Of a DNA stretch of 64,000 bases, positions 34,652 through 45,621 are shown piece by piece. This stretch comes from Mycolicibacterium lacusdiani. GTDB taxonomy: Bacteria; Actinomycetota; Actinomycetes; Mycobacteriales; Mycobacteriaceae. The notes beneath the pieces are model-generated. The model saw only the letters and a program-made list of their open reading frames with translations, did no database searches and was not told where the DNA came from. Each line of letters opens with the position of its first letter. The first letter of the stretch is position 1. The stretch lies in assembly GCF_021916785.1 (NCBI RefSeq), contig NZ_JAKCFC010000001.1:930001-994000 (forward strand). Direction: 5' to 3'. Position numbers and translations under genes: made by a program.

Positions 34652-35929
34652 GTGTTCGATCTACTGGACTTCGACCCCGCCACGGTGGACGAGGCCGGGC
34701 TGATCGACCGCATCACCGAGTTGGAACGGCTCAAGTCCACCGCCGCAGCCGCCCAGGCCCGGATGACCGCCGCCCTGGACATGATGCGCCGCACCGCCGA
34801 AGCCGACGCCGGCATCCCACTGCGCAAGCGCGGACAAGGCCTGGCCTCCGAGATCGGGCTGGCCCGACGGGAGTCACCCAAGCAGGGTGGCCGCCACCTC
34901 GGGTTCGCCCGCGCCCTGGTCCACGAAATGCCCCACACCCTCGCCGCCCTGGAAACCGGCGCGCTCTCGGAATGGCGGGCGACGCTGCTGGTCAAGGAAT
35001 CGGCCTGCCTCGAGGTCGAGGACCGCCGCACCCTGGACGCCGAGATGTGCGCCGACCCCACCAGCCTGGTGGGCAAGGGCGACAAGCGGATCACAGCCGA
35101 CGCGAAGGCGATCGCCTACCGCCTCGACCCCCACGCCGTGGTCGAACGCGCCCGCCAGGCAGAGAAGGACCGATGCGTCAGCGTCCGGCCCGCCGCCGAC
35201 GCCATGGCCTGGGTGAGCATCCTGCTCCCCGTCGCCCAGGGCGTGTCGGTCTACGCCGCCCTCAAGCACGCCGCCGACACCACCAGCGATGGCCGCAGCC
35301 GCGGCCAGGTCATGGCCGACACCGCCGTCGAACGCATCACCGGCCGCCCCGCCGACACCCCCGTCCCGGTCACCGTCGATCTGGTGATCACCGATGAAAC
35401 CCTGCTCGGCGGGGACACCGAACCCGCCCGCATCCCCGGCTACGGACCCATCCCCGCAGCCGTCGCACGACACCTCATCTCCAATACGGTCGGTGACGAC
35501 CGATCCCGCGCCACCCTGCGCCGCCTCTACCGCCACCCCAAGACCGGCACACTCGTGACGATGGAATCCCGCGCCCGACGATTCCCGAAGGCGCTGGCCG
35601 CGTTCATCGCGCTACGCGACGACACCTGCCGCACCCCCTACTGCAACGCCCCCATCCGCCACACCGACCACGCCCAACCCAACGCACGCGCCGGACCCAC
35701 CACCGCACTCAACGGCAACGGCATGTGCGAAGCCTGCAACTACGCCAAGGAAGCACCCCGCTGGCGCGTCCGCACATCCAAAGAGTTTGATTGCCACACA
35801 ACCGAAGTCACCACGCCGACCGGCGCTACCTACACCGGCAAGGCCCCACCACTACCCGGCCGCAACAGCGACCACGTCACCAGCATCGACGTCGCACGCT
35901 TCCGAGTCGTGTTCCGCCGCGCCGCCTAG
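34652..35929 (+). CDS. 13E12 repeat family protein (DUF222 plus HNH domain)
   Basis: 425 residues. N-terminal DUF222 region (FDLLDFDP start, then long alanine-rich helices) and a C-terminal HNH-nuclease-like part: CRTPYCNAPIRHTDH, then a CEACNYAK segment. Members occur in many copies in mycobacterial genomes (REP13E12); in M. tuberculosis some copies serve as integration sites for the phiRv1 prophage. Function is unproven; nicking or homing activity is often suggested. A leaderless promoter supports the start. It separates the ANTAR-like and GAF genes and is not at this place in M. tuberculosis. Confidence 0.88.
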   Translation: MFDLLDFDPATVDEAGLIDRITELERLKSTAAAAQARMTAALDMMRRTAEADAGIPLRKRGQGLASEIGLARRESPKQGGRHLGFARALVHEMPHTLAALETGALSEWRATLLVKESACLEVEDRRTLDAEMCADPTSLVGKGDKRITADAKAIAYRLDPHAVVERARQAEKDRCVSVRPAADAMAWVSILLPVAQGVSVYAALKHAADTTSDGRSRGQVMADTAVERITGRPADTPVPVTVDLVITDETLLGGDTEPARIPGYGPIPAAVARHLISNTVGDDRSRATLRRLYRHPKTGTLVTMESRARRFPKALAAFIALRDDTCRTPYCNAPIRHTDHAQPNARAGPTTALNGNGMCEACNYAKEAPRWRVRTSKEFDCHTTEVTTPTGATYTGKAPPLPGRNSDHVTSIDVARFRVVFRRAA

Positions 35930-36014
35930 TTGCCCTGGCCGAACGCCATTCCCATGCGATCTGCACGAGTGCATCCCTTGGCAGTCGAGCCCGCGGTGCC
36001 CGATGATGGAGCGG

Positions 36015-36512
36015 GTGAGCACTCCTGAGCCCCACCGCACCGATACGACGGCTGGCCTTGCCCCCGTGGCCGACGACCTGACGAGGCTGGCGGCCTCCCT
36101 CGGCGTCAAGTCGGTCCTGGTCATGAGATCGGAACCCGGCGAGATGGTCGTGGCCGCCACCGCGGGTGAGGCCACCCGGCACTACACCGTGGGCGCCGCA
36201 GGGAAGAAGGCCGGCGACGACGAAGCGCGGGTGCCGCTGTACTGCGAACGGGTGGTCGACGCCGACGAGTCGCTGTTCGTGCGCGATTCACGCGACGACG
36301 CGACCTTCACGGGCAACGAGGACGAGAAGGAGTTCGGTCTGCACAACTACCTCGGCCTCGCCGTACACGATCCCGACGGCAAGGTCGTGGGCACCGTCTG
36401 CGTGCTCGACGATCGCGCGAGGGACTACACCGACGCCGAACGCGCTGAACTGAACCGGCTGCGCGACGACGTCGAACGCATCGTCGCGGACGGGAACTCG
36501 GCCCTGGGCTGA
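36015..36512 (+). CDS. GAF-domain sensor protein
   Basis: 165 residues, essentially a single GAF domain: VADDLTRLAASLGVKSVLVM, SLFVRDSRDD, then NYLGLAVHDPDGKVVGTVCVLD, the usual GAF core. No output domain. An unidentified small ligand or redox signal may be sensed. GTG is chosen for the GGAGC four bases upstream; ATG 36003 and 36006 are alternatives. An ANTAR-like fragment lies 1.4 kb upstream; GAF and ANTAR domains are often paired. Confidence 0.75.
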   Translation: MSTPEPHRTDTTAGLAPVADDLTRLAASLGVKSVLVMRSEPGEMVVAATAGEATRHYTVGAAGKKAGDDEARVPLYCERVVDADESLFVRDSRDDATFTGNEDEKEFGLHNYLGLAVHDPDGKVVGTVCVLDDRARDYTDAERAELNRLRDDVERIVADGNSALG

Positions 36513-36528
36513 GGCCCGCCGCCCGGTC

Positions 36529-36642
36529 CTACGAGAAGAGGACGGCGCCGACGGCGATCACCAGGATGCCCAGGACCAACGGCAGCCACAGTCGCACGAC
36601 AGCCCAGGTACCGGTCGACGATGGCGTGTAGCGCTGCGTCAT
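36529..36642 (-). CDS. Small membrane protein (37 aa)
   Basis: MTQRYTPSSTGTWAVVRLWL then a single hydrophobic segment ending GAVLFS. ATG with a normal codon pattern and a TAG stop 17 bases from the convergent GAF gene stop. One predicted transmembrane helix. Function unknown. Confidence 0.55.
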   Translation of the reverse strand: MTQRYTPSSTGTWAVVRLWLPLVLGILVIAVGAVLFS

Positions 36643-36708
36643 GTCCCGACGGTAGACCGGCGGAGGGTTTCGCGTAACCATTTGCGCTCGTGCTGGATCG
36701 AAAACCCG

Positions 36709-37407
36709 CTATTCCCTTGCGTTGTCGAGCATCCGCTCAGCGATGTCGATGGCACCGTCGCTGCCGCCGTACGTGCACGCCCAGGTCTCGACGATCAGAT
36801 TAGACGCCGCCGACAGGGCGTGCTGGCACATCCAGTCCGGCGACTCCTCCTCGGTGGTCACCTGGACGAGCATGTCGTCCTCGGCGCTGAGATCGCCTAT
36901 CCCCCACACGTAGCTGAGGTCGGTGTCCTCGATGGTGACCGAGTAGCCGGCGCACTCCTCCCACGCAGACGCGGACTGGTCGTAGAACCGGCTCGCCTCG
37001 GCGTCGGAGGAGAACAGCACGGCCGTCTGCTCGATCCAGTGCTCGTCGTTCGAGTCCGCGACGACCTGATCGCGAACGGCGGTCCAGCCACTATCGGCGT
37101 ACACCGACTCCTCGGCACCCATGACGGCGCCGAGACAGTCCGGATCCGACGCCACGTCGAGGTTGTCGGACATGACCTCGTCGTCGACGAGTGTCTCCAG
37201 CTCGGCCGCGCCCACGACGTCGGCGAGTTCGTCGAGGCTCAGCATGACGTCGTCGAGCTGGGACTCGCGCAACACCGGCACGTCGACCGGAACGACGCGC
37301 GGATCGCGCACGGCGTTTCCCGAGACCGTGCTCGAGCACCCGATCACGAGCAGGCATGCTGCGGTCACGAGGAGACGGCCGGTGGACCTGCGGGCGACGA
37401 CGTTCAC
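36709..37407 (-). CDS. PknH_C/LppR-type sensor lipoprotein (paralogue 2)
   Basis: 232-residue secreted lipoprotein. Signal peptide ends in lipobox VIGC, followed by STVSG. The mature part has the cysteine pattern DPDC, WEEC, WMCQH and WACTYG of the PknH extracellular-sensor-like family (paired disulfides). GTG start; a CACAAT six bases before it could make it leaderless. Tandem with a related lipoprotein gene 34 bases upstream, likely by duplication. Ligand unknown. Confidence 0.75.
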   Translation of the reverse strand: MNVVARRSTGRLLVTAACLLVIGCSSTVSGNAVRDPRVVPVDVPVLRESQLDDVMLSLDELADVVGAAELETLVDDEVMSDNLDVASDPDCLGAVMGAEESVYADSGWTAVRDQVVADSNDEHWIEQTAVLFSSDAEASRFYDQSASAWEECAGYSVTIEDTDLSYVWGIGDLSAEDDMLVQVTTEEESPDWMCQHALSAASNLIVETWACTYGGSDGAIDIAERMLDNARE

Positions 37408-37441
37408 CGCGTCATTGTGACCGACCAACCCACGCGGTGCG

Positions 37442-38147
37442 TCAGTTCGGTTCCGCCACCTTCTCGAGCATGGCCTCGACTGCGCGCTCGGCCATGTCCC
37501 GCGCCGAGACGCCGGCTGACCCGTCGGACGAGATGGCCAGTGACACCTCGACGATCGTGTCCCCACGGACTCCGATCGAACGTTCGTAGCGGGCGGTGCC
37601 GCCGCCGGAACGCTCGCTGGTGCGCACGGTCGCCGACATGACCGGACCGGCGAGCTGCACGTCCTGGACCCGCGCGTCGACGTCGGCTCCCGTGACCCCG
37701 GGCAGGTGCTTGACGACGGTCGAGCCGTCGCACTGCTGCCATCGCCCGGCGAACTCGTCGAACGCCGCGCGGGCACCGTCGCCGGTGGACATGCGCACGG
37801 CGGCGGCATCGGCACCCGACGTCGCCACGCCGGGGTCCCAGTTGAAGAAACTGAGCCGGGCCGCCTCGAGTACGGGCAGCGGCTCGTAGACGATTCGCGG
37901 CGCGGTGTCCGTCACGGCGACGCACGCGATGGGTGACGCATCGGAATCGGTGCGGTAGCCGTCCGGCAGGATCTCCACGCCACCCTCGAACGGCTGAAAC
38001 CCGAACGTGCTCAACGGACTGTCGACCGCGGCGCTGATCTCCGACTCGGTCGGGAGGATGCCGAGTGCGGCATCGGACTTCGTCGCAGATCCCGCGATGG
38101 ACTGCGCGCATCCCGTCAGCAGCAGAACGGCGAGAAGCGCTGCCCGG

Positions 38148-38176
<29 letters not shown>
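37442..38176 (-). CDS. lppR: LppR-type sensor lipoprotein
   Basis: 244-residue lipoprotein; lipobox LLTGC near residue 23, then AQSIAGSA. Mature domain of the PknH_C-like family with Cys at SPIACVAV and WQQCDGS. Sits directly downstream of lepA with a 29-base overlap (20 if GTG at 38167 is the start), as lppR does in M. tuberculosis (Rv2403c next to lepA). Sensor ligand unknown. Confidence 0.78.
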
Positions 38177-40103
<1,927 letters not shown>

Positions 40104-40104
40104 C

Positions 40105-40110
40105 TATGCT
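40105..40110 (+). promoter_or_regulatory. Leaderless -10 of the PemK/MazF-like gene
   Basis: TATGCT followed by six bases and ATG 40117. It overlaps the start region of divergent lepA, so the two promoters share about 15 bases. Confidence 0.5.
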
Positions 40111-40116
40111 CGTTTC

Positions 40117-40722
40117 ATGGCGTCGCTCGGAAAGACGTTTCAGCGCATCGCGGAGCAATTGGTGTTCAGCGAGGCGCCGAAGCTCGTCCGTCAGTTGCAG
40201 AAGTCCGACAGCCTGCCGCGCAGCATTCAGCAGGGCATCAAGATGGGCGTCGACGCGGGTATCAGCGTTCTCGCGGCCAATCAGGCAGCCCGGACACAGC
40301 CGGCGCTGACCACCGGCCGCCCGGTGACCAAGAACAGCGTCCCGACCGCGCACCGGGCCCGCAGGGTGGTCTACGCCCCCAACCTCGACGGCCAGGCCGA
40401 TCCCGGCGAGATCGTGTGGACGTGGGTCGCCTACGAGGAGGACCCGACGCGCGGCAAGGACCGGCCGGTGCTGGTCGTAGGTCGCGATCGGACGACGCTG
40501 CTCGGTCTGATGCTGTCCAGCCAGGACCGGCACGCCATCGACCGGGAGTGGATGGCGATCGGCACGGGCAGCTGGGACCCCGAGGGACGCGCCAGCTGGG
40601 TCCGCCTGGACCGGGTGCTCGACGTGCCCGAGGAAGGCATCCGCCGCGAGGGTGCCGTGCTCGACCGCGAGCGCTTCGACCTGGTCGCCACCCGCCTACG
40701 CGCCGAGTACTCCTGGTCCTGA
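40117..40722 (+). CDS. PemK/MazF-like protein with N-terminal extension
   Basis: 201 residues. The C-terminal ~110 residues (DPGEIVWTWVAYEEDPTRGKDRPVLVVGRD onward) have the layout of PemK/MazF RNases, but the ~85-residue N-terminal extension (MASLGKTFQRIAEQLV) is typical of the conserved actinobacterial family that includes M. tuberculosis Rv2405. No antitoxin gene is adjacent: lepA is divergent and a GNAT gene converges. Toxin activity therefore should not be assumed. Confidence 0.7.
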   Translation: MASLGKTFQRIAEQLVFSEAPKLVRQLQKSDSLPRSIQQGIKMGVDAGISVLAANQAARTQPALTTGRPVTKNSVPTAHRARRVVYAPNLDGQADPGEIVWTWVAYEEDPTRGKDRPVLVVGRDRTTLLGLMLSSQDRHAIDREWMAIGTGSWDPEGRASWVRLDRVLDVPEEGIRREGAVLDRERFDLVATRLRAEYSWS

Positions 40723-40740
40723 GGGCTCACCTCCCCCGGC

Positions 40741-40796
40741 GAGCGTGCGTGTCTGCGGGCGACACGCCGCGGCCAGACCCGAGTTCACGCACGCTC
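40741..40796. repeat. Intergenic stem-loop repeat, possible bidirectional terminator
   Basis: Perfect 11-base inverted repeat GAGCGTGCGTG / CACGCACGCTC, 34 bases apart, with a nested 5-base stem GTGTC / GACAC near the left arm. It sits between two convergent genes and its right arm overlaps the GNAT stop codon. No U-tract follows. It resembles interspersed stem-loop elements I recall from intergenic regions of other mycobacteria. Confidence 0.6.
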
Positions 40797-41406
40797 AGCG
40801 CGGCCGACGCCACATCGGGATCAAGGTCGGGCCGTCGGGCAGCGTGATCTCGCCGGTCACCTCGAATCCGAATCGCTGGTAGTACGGCACGTTGTCGGGA
40901 TTGCTCGACTCGAGGTAGGCCGGGGCGTACTCCGCATCGCAGCGGTCCAGGCGCGAGCGCATCAGCGCATTGCCGTAGCCCTTGCCGCGCACGGCGGGAT
41001 CGCTACCGATGACCGCGAGATACCAGTGCGGCTCCTCCGGATGAGCCTTCATCATCAACTCCTCCGCCGCCATGCCTCGCGACATGGACGGACCGAACGC
41101 GAGCAGCAGGCTCGGCATCGCACGCAGCTGTTCGACGCGCGTCTGCCGCCACTGCCCCGGCGGATCCCACATCGCAGCACCGCCGATGCCGGAACCGTCC
41201 GACGCGACCTCCACACCGCCACGGGACAGGTGATGATGCTTGGTCAACGCAGCGAACAGCCGGTGCAACTTCCGCTTGCGGGCGTTGGCGTTCGGCAGCA
41301 TCCACTGCATCACCGGGTCGTCGTAGAAGGCCTTGCCCAACGTCGTCGACAGCGCGGGAACGTCGGCCCGTGATGCCGGCCTCACCTTCGGTTCGGTCAC
41401 GTACAC
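40795..41406 (-). CDS. GNAT-family N-acetyltransferase
   Basis: 203 residues. Acetyl-CoA-binding motif A is visible as LAVIGSDPAVRGKGYGNALM near 128-147, followed by the YLESSNPDNVPYYQRFGFEV motif B region typical of GNAT proteins. Substrate unknown. GTG start; a second GTG two codons later is possible. Divergent from the metNIQ operon, with a long inverted repeat in the gap. Confidence 0.85.
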   Translation of the reverse strand: MYVTEPKVRPASRADVPALSTTLGKAFYDDPVMQWMLPNANARKRKLHRLFAALTKHHHLSRGGVEVASDGSGIGGAAMWDPPGQWRQTRVEQLRAMPSLLLAFGPSMSRGMAAEELMMKAHPEEPHWYLAVIGSDPAVRGKGYGNALMRSRLDRCDAEYAPAYLESSNPDNVPYYQRFGFEVTGEITLPDGPTLIPMWRRPR

Positions 41407-41407
41407 A

Positions 41408-41464
41408 CCATCCCACGACCCGCGCAGGGGCGACGGCTACTGACCGAAACAGGTTGTGGGATGG
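41408..41464. promoter_or_regulatory. 13-base inverted repeat between GNAT and metN
   Basis: CCATCCCACGACC and GGTTGTGGGATGG are complementary at 12 of 13 positions and 31 bases apart, directly upstream of the GNAT start in the divergent gap before metN. Could be two operator half-sites for a looping or tetrameric regulator, or a structured 5' leader of the GNAT mRNA. Confidence 0.45.
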
Positions 41465-41566
41465 CGGCATAGCCTTCCTTCCGATCATCGCGATCCGTAC
41501 CCTGTCGGCCCCGCCGGCGCGTGCGTAGGTTCAGCGTCTGAGTGACCGCCGAACCAGAAAGCCTTC

Positions 41567-42568
41567 ATGATCGAGATAGAGAACCTGACCAAGCGGTTCG
41601 GTGAGCGAACGGTCCTCGACGACGTCTCACTGTCGGTACGCGCGGGCGAGATCCTCGCGGTCGTCGGCCCGAGCGGTGCAGGCAAGAGCACGCTGTCGCG
41701 CTGCGTCAGCTTCCTCGAGCGACCGACGAGCGGCACCGTGCGCGTGGACGGCAAGGACTTCACCCGACTCGAGCGCGACGAACTCGTCGCAGCACGCCGC
41801 AGCATCGGCGTCATCTTCCAGACGGCGCCGTTGCTCCGTCGCCGCACGGTCGCGGAGAACGTCGCGCTGCCCCTCCAATACCTCGGTGCGACAGAGCATT
41901 CCGCCACCCGTCGGGTGTCCGAACTCCTCGATCGCGTCGGCCTCGCCGACCGCAGCGCGGACTATCCGGCACGACTATCGGGCGGTCAGAAACAGCGGGT
42001 CGGCATCGCCCGCGCACTGGCACTGGGACCGTCGATCCTGCTCTCCGACGAAGCGACGTCGGGGCTGGACCCCGCGACCACGACGTCGATCCTGGGGCTG
42101 CTCGGGCATCTGCGCGACGAGTACGGCCTGTCGATCATCCTCATCACCCACGAGATGGAAGTGGTCCGCGAGATCGCCGACTCCGTCGCCCGCATCGAGG
42201 ACGGCCGCATCATCGAGAGCGGTTCGGTCACCGACGTCATCCTCGACCCCACGTCGTCGCTCGCGCGCGAGCTGCTTCCGGACCGCCCCCGTGTCCCGAC
42301 CGACGTGCCCGGCGAGATCTGGGAGGTGTCCTACGCCTCGCGTGACGTTCCGCTGGACTGGTTGACGTCGATCCACACCGTCCCCGGCATCGCGGACGCC
42401 CACGTCGACGTCCTGTCCGCGAGCGTGGAGGCGATCCGCGGTGTCGCCGTCGGCCGCGCCGTCCTGTCGATCTCGCCCGCCGCGCCTTCGGGTTTCGCGG
42501 AGCACCTCGCGCAGCGCGGCCTGTTCGTTAGCACCTCCGGACGCGCGACGACGGACGTGGCGGCGTGA
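41567..42568 (+). CDS. metN: MetN-type ABC transporter ATPase
   Basis: 333 residues. Walker [10 protein letters not shown] near 36-44, signature LSGGQKQR, Walker [13 protein letters not shown], then a C-terminal NIL-like ligand-sensing domain (~250-333) that marks the MetN/methionine-uptake family. First gene of a four-gene operon; its stop overlaps the metI GTG. Family substrates are methionine and related sulfur compounds; the operon's monooxygenase points to an organosulfur substrate. Confidence 0.88.
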   Translation: MIEIENLTKRFGERTVLDDVSLSVRAGEILAVVGPSGAGKSTLSRCVSFLERPTSGTVRVDGKDFTRLERDELVAARRSIGVIFQTAPLLRRRTVAENVALPLQYLGATEHSATRRVSELLDRVGLADRSADYPARLSGGQKQRVGIARALALGPSILLSDEATSGLDPATTTSILGLLGHLRDEYGLSIILITHEMEVVREIADSVARIEDGRIIESGSVTDVILDPTSSLARELLPDRPRVPTDVPGEIWEVSYASRDVPLDWLTSIHTVPGIADAHVDVLSASVEAIRGVAVGRAVLSISPAAPSGFAEHLAQRGLFVSTSGRATTDVAA

Positions 42569-43251
42569 CCCCCGTGATTCTCGCGGAGGACTTCAGCACC
42601 CCGTGGACCAACGTGCCTGCGCTGCTGTTGCCCGCCTACGGAGAAACGTGGGCGATGGTCGCCATCTCGATGACCCTGGTGGTGCTTCTCGGCACGCCGC
42701 TGGGCGTCACGTTGCACAACACGTCCGAACTCGGCCTGTACCCCGATTCGAGGGTCTTCGCCGTGCTCAACACGATCGTCAACGTCGGGCGCTCGCTGCC
42801 GTTCCTGATCCTGATGGCGGCGATCATCCCGGTGACGCGGTTCCTCGTCGGCACCACGATCGGCATCCCCGCGGCGATCGTGCCGATGACGGTCGCGGGC
42901 GTGCCGTTCTTCGCCCGGCTCGTGCAGAACGCCCTGCGGGAGGTGCGCTCGGACGTGACCGACATGGGGCAGGTCTCCGGCGGCACCACCCTTCAGGTGA
43001 TCAGGACCGTGCAGCTGTCCGAGGCGCTGCCTGCCCTGGCCGGCGCGCTGACGGTGAACGTCATCGCCATGATCGAGTACTCGGCCATCGCGGGATCGAT
43101 CGGCGCCGGCGGGATCGGAAACCTCGCGATCACCTACGGCTACAACCGATTCGACCACAACATCATGATCGCCACGGTGCTCGTCCTCATCGTCACCATC
43201 CAGATCGTGCAGTTCGTCGGCGACCGCGTCGTCACCGCACTGACCCGCTGA
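42565..43251 (+). CDS. metI: MetI-type ABC transporter permease
   Basis: 228-residue membrane permease with about five hydrophobic segments. Contains the EAA-like loop ([20 protein letters not shown]) and the family's C-terminal [28 protein letters not shown] overlaps metN stop as GTGA. Confidence 0.9.
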   Translation: MTPVILAEDFSTPWTNVPALLLPAYGETWAMVAISMTLVVLLGTPLGVTLHNTSELGLYPDSRVFAVLNTIVNVGRSLPFLILMAAIIPVTRFLVGTTIGIPAAIVPMTVAGVPFFARLVQNALREVRSDVTDMGQVSGGTTLQVIRTVQLSEALPALAGALTVNVIAMIEYSAIAGSIGAGGIGNLAITYGYNRFDHNIMIATVLVLIVTIQIVQFVGDRVVTALTR

Positions 43252-43285
43252 CCCCGTCCACACCATCCCACCTGAAGGAACACCC

Positions 43286-44215
43286 ATGACCGACCCGACG
43301 AGTCAGCCTCACGGCCTAGACATCGAACTCAAGAAGAAGAAGCGGTGGCCGTGGATCGCCGCTGCCGTCGCCGTGGTGGTGGCCATCGCGGGCGGCGTCT
43401 CCTACGCCACTCTCGCCAATCAGGACAAGCCATTCGGCACCACGCTCGACGTCGCCACGTGGAGTACCGACATCGCCGCCGAGAACCTGCTGTCCTACAT
43501 CGCCACCAACGTCGCCCCCGATCACGGCATCACCATCAACCCCGTGAAGATCGACAACCTGATCGAGATCAATCGCGCAGTCGACGCGGGCAACGTCGCA
43601 GGCAACTTCTTCGAGCATCAGCCGTTCCTCAACGACGCCATCGCCGCCAACGGGTTCGAGCTGACGCTGGCGGCCCCGACCTTCACGTGGGATCAGGCGA
43701 CGTACTCCAACGAGTACGACAGCTGGAACGAGGTGCCCCGCGGCGCCAAGATCGCCCTGCGCGACGACCCGGCGGGACAGGCGATCGCCCTGCTCGACCT
43801 GGCGCACGACAAGCAGATCACGCTGAAGCCGGGCAAGGACACGTTGGAGGGCCTCCCCCAGCTCAGTGACATCGCCTCCAATCCCAAGGACTATCAGTTC
43901 GTTCAGGTTCCCATCGGTCAACTGGCGCGCAGCCTCGCCGACGTCGACGCGATCGTCGTGCACATCTCCGACGTCTACGCGGCCGGGTTGACCGAGGACC
44001 AGATCCTCGCCCGCGAACCCGCTCCCAAGGGCAGCGAAGGCGGCCTCGTCGTCAGCAACAAGCACCTCGACGACCCGAACGTGCAGAAGCTGATCGCCAC
44101 GTTCCAGGACCCGAGGATCGCCGAGTACCTGCAGACCACGGACAACGCCCTCATTCGCGACACGCTCGGCCCCATCGACGCCGGGCCAGATGCCACGCAG
44201 GGGAACGCGCCGTGA
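43286..44215 (+). CDS. metQ: MetQ/NlpA-type binding protein, membrane-anchored
   Basis: 309 residues, solute-binding protein of the NlpA family (DVATWSTDIAAENLL, NFFEHQPFLNDA as in MetQ). Instead of a lipoprotein signal it has a lysine-rich cytoplasmic start (ELKKKKRW) and one uncleaved-looking transmembrane segment about 24-44, a form seen in actinobacteria. Strong ribosome site GAAGGA eight bases before the ATG. Its stop overlaps the monooxygenase start, tying uptake to catabolism. Confidence 0.87.
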   Translation: MTDPTSQPHGLDIELKKKKRWPWIAAAVAVVVAIAGGVSYATLANQDKPFGTTLDVATWSTDIAAENLLSYIATNVAPDHGITINPVKIDNLIEINRAVDAGNVAGNFFEHQPFLNDAIAANGFELTLAAPTFTWDQATYSNEYDSWNEVPRGAKIALRDDPAGQAIALLDLAHDKQITLKPGKDTLEGLPQLSDIASNPKDYQFVQVPIGQLARSLADVDAIVVHISDVYAAGLTEDQILAREPAPKGSEGGLVVSNKHLDDPNVQKLIATFQDPRIAEYLQTTDNALIRDTLGPIDAGPDATQGNAP

Positions 44216-45621
44216 CCAAGCGCCCGCTCTACTACTCGGCGTTCGTCATGAACACCGCATCGCATGTCCTGCACGGTCTTTGGCGCGCGCCGGAGGCCCG
44301 GAACCACGACTTCAACTCGCTGCGGCACTGGACGTCACTGGCGGCGCAAGTCGACGCGGCCGGCTACGACCTGCTGTTCTTCGCCGACGTGTTCGGTCTA
44401 CGTCAGACGTGGAACGGCAACTGGCGCAAGGCGGTCGAAGGCGGCATCCAGATCCCCGTCAACGACCCGTCCGTGCTCGCGTCTGCGCTGGCCGCCGCGA
44501 CCGATCATCTGGGCATCGTGTTCACCAGCTCGATCGTGCAAGACCACCCGTTCGACTTCGCCCGGCGGATGTCCTCACTGGATCACTACACCGACGGCCG
44601 GCTCGGCTGGAACATCGTGACCAGCTTCAACCAGAACATGTTCCGCAGCTTCGGACACGAGGGCACGCTGGCCCACGACGAACGCTACGAATGGGCCAAC
44701 GAATACGTCGACGTCGTCTACAAGCTCTGGGAGGGTTCCTGGGACGACGACGCACTCGTGCAGGACAAGGCCGCAGGCATCCACTCCGACCCGGCGAAGA
44801 TCCACAAGATCAACCACGTCGGCAAGCGCTACAGCGTCGAGGGCCCGCACTTCTCGTCACCCTCCCCGCAACGGACCCCGGTGCTGTTCCAGGCCGGGTC
44901 CTCACCGGCAGGGCAGCTGTTCTCGGCGCGCAACGCCGAGGGCGTCTACATCAGCAGCCCCAACCCCGCCGCCGCATACGGACTGACCACGGAGACCAGG
45001 GCCCTGGCGGTCGCCAACGGCCGCAACTCCGAGGACATCACGTTCGCTCAGGGGTTGTCGTTCGTCATCGGTGACACGCACGCCGAGGCGGTCCGCCGCA
45101 ACGACGAGCTCAAGCGGTATCTCGACCTCGAGGGCATAGCACTGCACGCGCTCGGCGACGCCGGGGTCGACGGCGGCAGCCTGTCGCTCGATACCCCGAT
45201 CAGCGAACTCGGCGAGTTCACCGGCATCAAGAGCTTCATCCGCTGGGCGTCGGAATCGTCGGGCAACGACGAGCCGACGATCCGCGACATGGCCTGGGTG
45301 CTCGAGGGCGCCAACCGCGTGGTCGGGACCGCCAAGGAAATCGCCGACCAACTCGAGGAATGGCGCGAAGCCGGTGTCGACGGCATCAACGTCTACCACG
45401 CCACGGTGCCGGGCTCGTTCGCCGAGACCGCCGACCGCCTCTTCCCGACGCTGCGCGAACGCGGTCTCATCTCGACCGACAAGTCGGGCACACTTCGCCA
45501 CAAACTGCTCGGTCGCGGCGACCGGCTCCCCGACACCCACCCCGCCGCCGCCTACCGCGGCGCGTTCACCGACAACGACCTGCTCAATGGCGTGGAGTCC
45601 CGGGTCCTCACCCCTGGGTGA
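44212..45621 (+). CDS. NtaA/SnaA/DszA-family FMN-dependent monooxygenase
   Basis: 469 residues in the flavin-dependent luciferase-like superfamily (nitrilotriacetate monooxygenase, DszA and DmoA relatives). Visible family motifs: LLFFADVFG near 53-62, GRLGWNIVTSFN near 127-138, ASPQR-like SPSPQRTPVLFQAGSSPAG near 220. Needs reduced FMN from a separate reductase, not encoded here. Co-transcribed with MetNIQ, so probably oxidises or desulfurises the imported compound. Overlaps the convergent CBS gene by 14 bases. Confidence 0.85.
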   Translation: MTKRPLYYSAFVMNTASHVLHGLWRAPEARNHDFNSLRHWTSLAAQVDAAGYDLLFFADVFGLRQTWNGNWRKAVEGGIQIPVNDPSVLASALAAATDHLGIVFTSSIVQDHPFDFARRMSSLDHYTDGRLGWNIVTSFNQNMFRSFGHEGTLAHDERYEWANEYVDVVYKLWEGSWDDDALVQDKAAGIHSDPAKIHKINHVGKRYSVEGPHFSSPSPQRTPVLFQAGSSPAGQLFSARNAEGVYISSPNPAAAYGLTTETRALAVANGRNSEDITFAQGLSFVIGDTHAEAVRRNDELKRYLDLEGIALHALGDAGVDGGSLSLDTPISELGEFTGIKSFIRWASESSGNDEPTIRDMAWVLEGANRVVGTAKEIADQLEEWREAGVDGINVYHATVPGSFAETADRLFPTLRERGLISTDKSGTLRHKLLGRGDRLPDTHPAAAYRGAFTDNDLLNGVESRVLTPG

